This document shows positions 37,391-42,354 of a stretch of 42,354 bases of DNA, piece by piece (the stretch's first letter is position 1; every line of letters starts with the position of its first letter). The stretch comes from Methylibium sp. (GTDB taxonomy: Bacteria > Pseudomonadota > Gammaproteobacteria > Burkholderiales > Burkholderiaceae_C). Where the stretch lies: the NCBI GenBank assembly GCA_013824165.1, contig PNNH01000013.1, forward strand, positions 1-42,354, read 5' to 3'. The notes under the pieces are model-generated. The model ran no database searches. It worked only from the letters and a program-made list of their open reading frames with translations, and was not told the origin of the DNA. The position numbers and the translations under genes are program-made.

Positions 37391-37800
37391 GGCAGCGTCT
37401 TCGCCCAAACTGCGTCAGCAATCTCGGCAGCGGTGGGGCCGCTGCTGCCCGTGGTGCTGTAGCCGATGGCAATGCCGGGCGCCTGCCGGTTGATGCGGAT
37501 CTTGTAGGCGCCCGCCGGATCGACGAAAGGATCGCCGCCGCCCTGCACCTCCAGCACGCCGCCGGTCACGGCCAGCGTGTGGTCGGCGGCCTGAGGCACG
37601 ATGCGCCAGCCGTTTTCAAGGAACAGGTACAGGGGAATGGCTGGGATGTCGCCGCCCACCGTGCTGAATGCGGGCAGGAACCCACCATTGCCAGACAGCA
37701 CCCAATCCTTCCAGCGCGAGTACATCTCGGCCAGCACGATCGATGTCGTGCCAGCCGTCAGGGTGATGCGCTTCGCGGCGCCGTTGAAGGTGTAGGCCAT
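37387..37800 (-). CDS. phage tail-associated protein, 137 residues
   Basis: Starts MAYTFNGAAKRITLTAGTTS and continues VLAEMYSRWKDWVLSGNGGF and PAFSTVGGDIPAIPLYLFLE, a beta-rich protein with a helical end (TAAEIADAVWAKTLP). The 'I..A...VWxxxLP' end is shared by many siphophage tail/fibre proteins. It lies 3 bases after the 452-residue gene. Confidence 0.68.
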   Translation of the reverse strand: MAYTFNGAAKRITLTAGTTSIVLAEMYSRWKDWVLSGNGGFLPAFSTVGGDIPAIPLYLFLENGWRIVPQAADHTLAVTGGVLEVQGGGDPFVDPAGAYKIRINRQAPGIAIGYSTTGSSGPTAAEIADAVWAKTLP

Positions 37801-37803
37801 CGC

Positions 37804-39162
37804 TTACGGGTTGCTGTACCAGCGCTCCTGGCCTGCCACCAGCACCGCCTTGTTCGCCGTGCTGGCCACGATGGAGCCGGTGGCCACGGCGGTCTTGCCG
37901 TTTGCCTTGCCCACTGCGACCGCCACATAGTTGACAGGGCTGCCCGGGTAGTTGAAGCCGAAGCTGGCGGCAGGGCCGCTGATCGTGCCGGTGATCGGCA
38001 CCGCGTTGTTGTCCACCAGCAGCGTGGCACCAGCCGTGCCATAGGTGGCGGCATCCCACAGCCAGTATTTCGCGTTCGCGCCATCGGCCTGCAGGTAGCT
38101 GTCGAACTCCAGCGTGATCGCCGCCACATAGGGGTAGGTGCGGTAGGCGCCAGTGTTGTCGGCCTCGGCGATGTTGTTCAGCGAGCTGCCGGCCGGGTTG
38201 ACGATGTGCGTGCCGCCTGTGTCCAGCAGGCGGGTCTTCAGCGTCTCGCCGTCCATGAACACGAGGGCGGGTGCCACCTTGCCGGTGCGGTTGCCAGCAC
38301 CAGCGTCGATGTCCGACGTCTGGCGAAGGCGCCATTGCACCCACGAGTAGATCTCCTGGTGGGTGCGGCCGGCGGCCGTGATCGTCTGCTTGAAGTTGTA
38401 CGGCCCGTTCGCGCCCAGGCTGAAGGACTGGTTGGCCGCGAACCACTCGATGGCCATGCCGGTGTAGCCGGCCAGCGTGGTGTCATCGACCGTCACCCCA
38501 GGGTCAACACTGTGCGTGATCGGGAAGTTGTACTTCTTGTAGGTGAGCGCCGGGTAGCCGATGTCGATGTTGCTCGACTCATCGTAGGTGTAGCCCGCGC
38601 GGCGAAGGAACACCTTGGCATAGGCCCGGTAGTCATAGTCCGGCGTGCCGTCGCCGTTCGTGTCGCTGTAGATCTGCACCAGCTCGTTGACGCCGAAGCT
38701 CGCGCCAGTGTTCACATGCGTGAAGGTGGCCGTCGTCGCATTGCTGGCGCTGGACTGCACGAAGTAGAGATCGGCGTCGGGCGTGCCGGCGGCCAGGCCA
38801 CCCAGCGTCACAAAGCACGCGAACATCGCGGTGGTGGCGCCGGCCGCGTTGACGTAGGCGACACCGCAGTCGCGGATCATCTTGATCGTCGCGGAGTCGG
38901 CGAAGGTCCAGCCGTTCACCAGCTCCATCGACTCGTCGTGGATCATCTCGCGCACAGGCAGCGGGTACTTGGGCAAGTTCGCGTCGGCGCGCAGCACCTC
39001 TTTGATCTTTGAGAACAGGCACTGGCCTGTCACGCCATCCTTGGCGACCAGGCTGCCGCCCGTGACGAGCTGGATTGTCCTGGCCGCAGTGTTGAAGCGC
39101 AGATTGTTGGTCGCGCTGTCGACGCTGTACGTCAGCAGATCAGGGTCAAGAATTTTCGCCAT
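37804..39162 (-). CDS. phage tail/fibre structural protein, 452 residues
   Basis: A large beta-rich structural protein: MAKILDPDLLTYSVDSATNN, then RTIQLVTGGSLVAKDGVTGQ, a calcium-like loop DTNGDGTPDYD, and a C-terminal Ig-like region ending GQERWYSNP. Such proteins form part of the tail tip or fibre in siphophages. The same ERxxWYSNP-type end recurs in the next upstream gene. Ten bases separate the two. Confidence 0.72.
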   Translation of the reverse strand: MAKILDPDLLTYSVDSATNNLRFNTAARTIQLVTGGSLVAKDGVTGQCLFSKIKEVLRADANLPKYPLPVREMIHDESMELVNGWTFADSATIKMIRDCGVAYVNAAGATTAMFACFVTLGGLAAGTPDADLYFVQSSASNATTATFTHVNTGASFGVNELVQIYSDTNGDGTPDYDYRAYAKVFLRRAGYTYDESSNIDIGYPALTYKKYNFPITHSVDPGVTVDDTTLAGYTGMAIEWFAANQSFSLGANGPYNFKQTITAAGRTHQEIYSWVQWRLRQTSDIDAGAGNRTGKVAPALVFMDGETLKTRLLDTGGTHIVNPAGSSLNNIAEADNTGAYRTYPYVAAITLEFDSYLQADGANAKYWLWDAATYGTAGATLLVDNNAVPITGTISGPAASFGFNYPGSPVNYVAVAVGKANGKTAVATGSIVASTANKAVLVAGQERWYSNP

Positions 39163-39171
39163 GCCGGCTCC

Positions 39172-39588
39172 TTATGCTGGATTGCTGTACCACTGGTCGC
39201 GCTCCTGCTGGATGGGCAGGTTCTGGGCGCCGACGCTGGCGGTGTAGTTGAATTCTTTGAGCCGATAGCCGGTGCTCAAGATCACGATGCGGACGGTGTT
39301 GTTAGGCGAGCCCGGCGCAAAAACTGACCAGGAGAGGGTCTGGTTTGCCGCGCAGTTTTCTATACCGGCCACCTCGGTCATGTCAGGCAGATAGACGCGG
39401 ATTTCGCTGCCTGCCTGAACGCCAGCGAAGGTGACTTGCGCTGCGCCCAGCGAATCGGTTGCCTCCAGCGAGAAGCAGAACGACCCGCCCGGCGTGGGGT
39501 ACTGCCGCTTGACCAGCGCGTCTGAGTCCACCACCACAGAAGCGGCCTGGAAGACGACGCCAACGCCCGTTGCTGGGGTGGAGATCAT
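39172..39588 (-). CDS. phage structural protein, 138 residues
   Basis: I start at MISTPATGVGVVFQAASVVV (39588), where ATGA overlaps the upstream stop. It is a single beta domain (FCFSLEATDSLGAAQVTFAG, VRIVILSTGYRLKEFNYTAS) of the Ig or fibre type. Its C-terminus, QQERDQWYSNPA, resembles that of the 452-residue protein. Confidence 0.68.
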   Translation of the reverse strand: MISTPATGVGVVFQAASVVVDSDALVKRQYPTPGGSFCFSLEATDSLGAAQVTFAGVQAGSEIRVYLPDMTEVAGIENCAANQTLSWSVFAPGSPNNTVRIVILSTGYRLKEFNYTASVGAQNLPIQQERDQWYSNPA

Positions 39589-41519
39589 GCGACTGCGACC
39601 CGTGGGTTGATGAACAGCGAGTTCGCGCCGCCAGGGCACGGCCCAGAGCACACCAGCTCGATGGACATATCAGAACCGCCCGTGACTGCCGTAGGCGTCG
39701 TCAGGGTTAGCTTGACGGCCTCGTAGGTCGGGTAGGCGCCTTTGTCCCAGGCCGCTGACGACGCCGCCAGCGCGACAGGTGTGACCCCGCAGAACGGCGG
39801 TGCCGCGTTGTCGGTTTCGGCCAGCCCGCTCGGGCCTTCGTAGGCCACGCGCATCGACACGAGCGAAGTGTCCAGGTTCAGTCCCGGAGGCACTAGCAGT
39901 TCCAGCGTGATCGTGCGGGCTGCATTGCCGGCGATGGACCTGGCGTTCAGGCGCAGCACGTTCGTCTGCGGGCGGCACACCCACAGGTTCGTGTCGCCAG
40001 ACCAGCCCCAGCGCCAGGACCAGGGGGTTCCTGCCGGTGTCGTGCAGTCAAGGCTCGGGTACTGATTGCCGGGCAGCCAGTCGACGACGTGCGTGTTGCC
40101 CTCGATGCGGAATGCCGAGTCAGGGCCGGCATTGGTCAGGATGGAGAATTGTCGGTCGAGGCCTGCGGTGCCAGTACCGCCAGCGCCTTGGTGGCCGATA
40201 GAACTGACAACGCGCATGTCAAAGCCGCGCACGTTGTCGATCTGTGCGAAGCCGCGATTGGCGAAGCTCATACCACCCCGGCGCACAAGCTGGAACGTCG
40301 CGGGCGATGTCATGCGGACATTGGATGCTCGCACCGACCACTGTTCGCCAACCGGCAGCAGGCCAAGCTGGATGCCGGAAGCCGCTGGGAATGTGAAGTC
40401 GAAGTCGTCCATCAGGATCAGGTGCTGCTGCCCTGAGTTTCCGTAGCCGAACAAGATGATGTTGCTGACTGCGCGCGTCGAGCGGTACTCGCACCCGCCG
40501 AGGAAGCTGAACACCGCTGTCACGGTTTGCCCCGCGTTCGCGGCGAAGGAGATCGCTGAGCTTGACAGAGGGAACGCGCCGCTTGAGTCGTCAAGGAACA
40601 GGACGTTCCTGAACGCGAATCCGCGTGCGCCGACCTGGGCTGTGAAGGTGATGCTGTGATTCGAGGAAACCGTCGAGTTGCGGACGATCAGCCCGCCCTT
40701 CGACGTGGCCGAAACCGCCAGGCGATCGAACGTGCCGAGAAAGTTCAGTTGGGTGTTGTGCCCAGTGCCGCCTGGCAGCAGGATCGTCAGCGTCTTGCCC
40801 GCCGCGCTGGGCCAGATCAGGCCCGTGCTGTCCACGCAGAGGTTGGTGCGGAACGTGATGTCGCGCGCCGCCCCGGTGTTCAGCGAGATGCTCTGGTTGT
40901 CGGCCTTGGCGTAGGTCGTGTCCGCAGTAGATGGCAAGCCGGCGAGCGGCGTGCCGAGCGAGGTGTAGGTGCCCTGCGCCCATGCGGACGGCCAGATCGT
41001 GCCCTGCGCCAGCCCGTTGAAAAGCCAGCCCCAGCAGCCGCCGGAGCCGCCGGCCCAGGTTCCCGATGAGGCGCCGGTGACGTTGGCCCAGGTGATCGCG
41101 GTCAGGCCGTTCCACGACGCCGAGCCGCTGCGCGTCATCAGCTCGATGCTGTTGCCCACGCGGCGGGCAAAGACCGCATCGCGGATCTGTGGGTTATGCC
41201 AGCCAGCGGGCCGGTTCACGATCGTGGCGGTGGCCAGCGTGTTGATGACCGTGACGATGTTGTCGATCATCGTCGTCAGGGTCGCGCTGTACTGGACGTT
41301 GGTTGCGCTGTTCGCGCTGCCGCTGACGGTCAGCGCAGTAGCACCCATCACGCTGATCTGCGAGCTGCCGCTGACGAACGTGGCGCCGGACAGGTCGACC
41401 GAGCACGTTGCCGAAGCCGCGGCCGGGGTCGATGCGGTGCCGTCGCCCTCTTGCGGGACGCCCCAGGTCGGTGTTGCGGCGTAGGTGTAGACGCCGTGGT
41501 CGAGATAGCGGTCAGCCAT
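39585..41519 (-). CDS. large phage fibre/receptor-binding-like protein, 644 residues
   Basis: MADRYLDHGVYTYAATPTWG starts a long protein made of beta strands with small-residue-rich repeats (SGSSQISVMGATALTVSGSA, then GGTGHNTQLNFLGTFDRLAV), suggesting a beta-helix like that of tail spikes, and an Ig-like C-terminal part. No catalytic motif was seen. Its position among tail genes supports a fibre or receptor-binding role. Start overlaps the previous stop by 8 bases. Confidence 0.68.
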   Translation of the reverse strand: MADRYLDHGVYTYAATPTWGVPQEGDGTASTPAAASATCSVDLSGATFVSGSSQISVMGATALTVSGSANSATNVQYSATLTTMIDNIVTVINTLATATIVNRPAGWHNPQIRDAVFARRVGNSIELMTRSGSASWNGLTAITWANVTGASSGTWAGGSGGCWGWLFNGLAQGTIWPSAWAQGTYTSLGTPLAGLPSTADTTYAKADNQSISLNTGAARDITFRTNLCVDSTGLIWPSAAGKTLTILLPGGTGHNTQLNFLGTFDRLAVSATSKGGLIVRNSTVSSNHSITFTAQVGARGFAFRNVLFLDDSSGAFPLSSSAISFAANAGQTVTAVFSFLGGCEYRSTRAVSNIILFGYGNSGQQHLILMDDFDFTFPAASGIQLGLLPVGEQWSVRASNVRMTSPATFQLVRRGGMSFANRGFAQIDNVRGFDMRVVSSIGHQGAGGTGTAGLDRQFSILTNAGPDSAFRIEGNTHVVDWLPGNQYPSLDCTTPAGTPWSWRWGWSGDTNLWVCRPQTNVLRLNARSIAGNAARTITLELLVPPGLNLDTSLVSMRVAYEGPSGLAETDNAAPPFCGVTPVALAASSAAWDKGAYPTYEAVKLTLTTPTAVTGGSDMSIELVCSGPCPGGANSLFINPRVAVA

Positions 41520-41928
41520 TCAGCACCCCCTGCGCCCAGTCAGCCGACACAACTCCAGCCGCGACCAGGGCGGGGCCGATAGCCATCACCCCAGCAATCG
41601 TGCGCGGGTCGTCCAGGTCAACGCTGGTCCCATCGGGATCTGGCGTGAGGTTCTCAAACCGGTGCACGAATGCGCGCACGTCCAAGCTGGCATCGGCCAT
41701 CTGCAAGATCGCCTTGTGTGCGGGATCACCCAGTCGGTCGATGAACTGCTGCTTGGTGAGTCGGCGAGGCCCCCGCGTGCCCGGCGCGGGCTCGATCACC
41801 TCGACCTTCTCGGTGTGGTCGTGCGTGCCGAACTCCATGCCGACCCAGGACACCGGCTCTGTGTGGCTGTACTCGTAGACCTTCTGGCCGTCCGACTTGC
41901 GGGTGACGATGTAGGTCTTGATGCTCAT
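41512..41928 (-). CDS. phage protein, 138 residues, unknown
   Basis: MSIKTYIVTRKSDGQKVYEY begins a small beta domain (YSHTEPVSWVGMEFGTHDHT), and a helical half follows (RLTKQQFIDRLGDPAHKAIL, then IAGVMAIGPALVAAGVVSAD). This 'YxVxRxSDGxxVYxY' opening is typical of tail-fibre assembly or late phage genes. It overlaps its neighbours by 8 and 4 bases. Role unknown. Confidence 0.65.
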   Translation of the reverse strand: MSIKTYIVTRKSDGQKVYEYSHTEPVSWVGMEFGTHDHTEKVEVIEPAPGTRGPRRLTKQQFIDRLGDPAHKAILQMADASLDVRAFVHRFENLTPDPDGTSVDLDDPRTIAGVMAIGPALVAAGVVSADWAQGVLNG

Positions 41929-42353
41929 TGGCTCTTCAGCCCTTGGCTGGCACGCTCATCCTTGCGCTGGCTTCCGAAACTGGAGCCCAGCCAGAAGGCA
42001 CCGACCGTCAGGATGATGCCAAGCACCGCCGTGACGATCTGGGTGCGCAGCTCGCTGGTGTAGCTGGACGGGTGGACGTAGAACACATCCACCAGCAGCA
42101 TGGCCGGGAAGACCATCAGCAGGATGGAGATCATGAAGGCGGGCGAGTGCAGCGGCGAGCGGCCAGATTCGGAGAAGGCAGCGTCAGCTTTGCGCGCTCC
42201 GTCGATACCGCCGCCGCCCGCCTCTGTCAGTTCGTACCATCGCGACTCGACCGCCTGGCTGGCGGCATGGGCGGCTTGCGGGTCGGCCTTGATCGCTTCA
42301 ACGGCTTCCTGCACGTTCCGCGCGCCCACGGATTCTGTGACGATGCCGATCAC
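41925..42353 (-). CDS. phage holin-like membrane protein, probably cut by the window edge
   Basis: A 142-residue frame that begins with GTG at the very last bases of the window and may extend further. A helical part (NVQEAVEAIKADPQAAHAAS) precedes two membrane segments (about 73–92, FMISILLMVFPAMLLVDVF, and about 106–126, IVTAVLGIILTVGAFWLG) and a basic tail. The plan fits small phage membrane proteins such as the three-helix holins. Overlaps the next gene by ATGA. Confidence 0.6.
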   Translation of the reverse strand: MIGIVTESVGARNVQEAVEAIKADPQAAHAASQAVESRWYELTEAGGGGIDGARKADAAFSESGRSPLHSPAFMISILLMVFPAMLLVDVFYVHPSSYTSELRTQIVTAVLGIILTVGAFWLGSSFGSQRKDERASQGLKSQ

Positions 42354-42354
42354 T

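Larger units (their letters stand above)
35633..42354. mobile_element. prophage left end, continuing past the window
   Basis: It starts at the tRNA-Pro fragment, has an SOS-controlled gene near the att site, and continues with a minus-strand run of tightly overlapping small, fibre-like and holin-like genes read towards the att site. No integrase is visible, so it should be at the other end. Confidence 0.75.

Noticed and set aside
37579-39012. 477-aa plus-strand frame over phage genes
   Set aside because: Opposite-strand artefact of high GC; the minus-strand genes overlap as ATGA and have structural-protein patterns.
1-42354. CRISPR array or rRNA operon
   Set aside because: No regularly spaced direct repeats of CRISPR size and no rRNA sequence seen.

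Overview
The window reads as a high-GC betaproteobacterial chromosome, most like the Burkholderiales (Rubrivivax/Leptothrix/Roseateles type). The basis is the gene order DUF2486-like–holC–pepA divergent from lptF–lptG, then cbiX–cysB-like, and a FimV/HubP-type protein. This is inferred from protein content; no 16S or other species marker is present.

Region 1 (1–13117) is ordinary chromosome. It holds the start of an exported protein, holC, pepA, the LPS exporter permeases lptF/lptG, a short sirohydrochlorin chelatase coupled to a CysB-type regulator, a class I aminotransferase, a FimV-like protein, a Crp/Fnr regulator, an APH-fold phosphotransferase, an unknown protein and a glutathione S-transferase.

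Region 2 (13118–35488) is an integrative mobilizable element of about 22.3 kb inserted in the 3' half of a tRNA-Arg(UCU) gene. A perfect 47-bp repeat marks both ends: a partial tRNA copy on the left and the intact tRNA on the right. A tyrosine integrase lies at the left end and an AlpA-like putative excisionase at the right end, so they would be divergent neighbours in the circular form. In between are: (a) debris (IS3 transposase fragment, truncated phage gene); (b) a minus-strand operon for envelope proteins, namely a small membrane protein, a 98-aa protein, a CAP-domain lipoprotein, a DotA/TraY-family type IV secretion protein and a secreted protein with five four-cysteine modules; (c) a 249-bp nested palindrome; (d) a mobilization module with a ColE1/MbeA-like relaxase that carries two further genes nested out of frame, MobC, and a new 59-aa gene coupled to mobC, all diverging across an oriT-like region from traK-, traL- and traM-like genes; (e) two large, probably defensive proteins: a 706-aa protein with a QxK-type nuclease-like C-terminus, and a 1335-aa protein joining a LexA-type DNA-binding domain, a PD-(D/E)XK-like domain, a STAND-type P-loop NTPase and a long helical C-terminus; (f) iteron-like repeats beside a replication-protein-like gene. 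No complete secretion system is present, so transfer would need a helper. The lone DotA/TraY suggests that the element alters the helper's machinery.

Region 3 (35519–42354) is the edge of a second element, a prophage. A 3' fragment of tRNA-Pro(UGG) lies just upstream of tRNA-Arg in transcription order, so two neighbouring tRNA genes are each occupied by a different element. The prophage begins with a small gene under a near-perfect LexA (SOS) box and continues with a minus-strand run of tail/fibre and holin-like genes that leaves the window.

The most novel-looking items are the LexA-headed nuclease–STAND protein with twin GAAC-N4-GTAC sites over its start, the stand-alone DotA/TraY–CAP–cysteine-module operon, the genes nested in the relaxase, and the nested palindrome.
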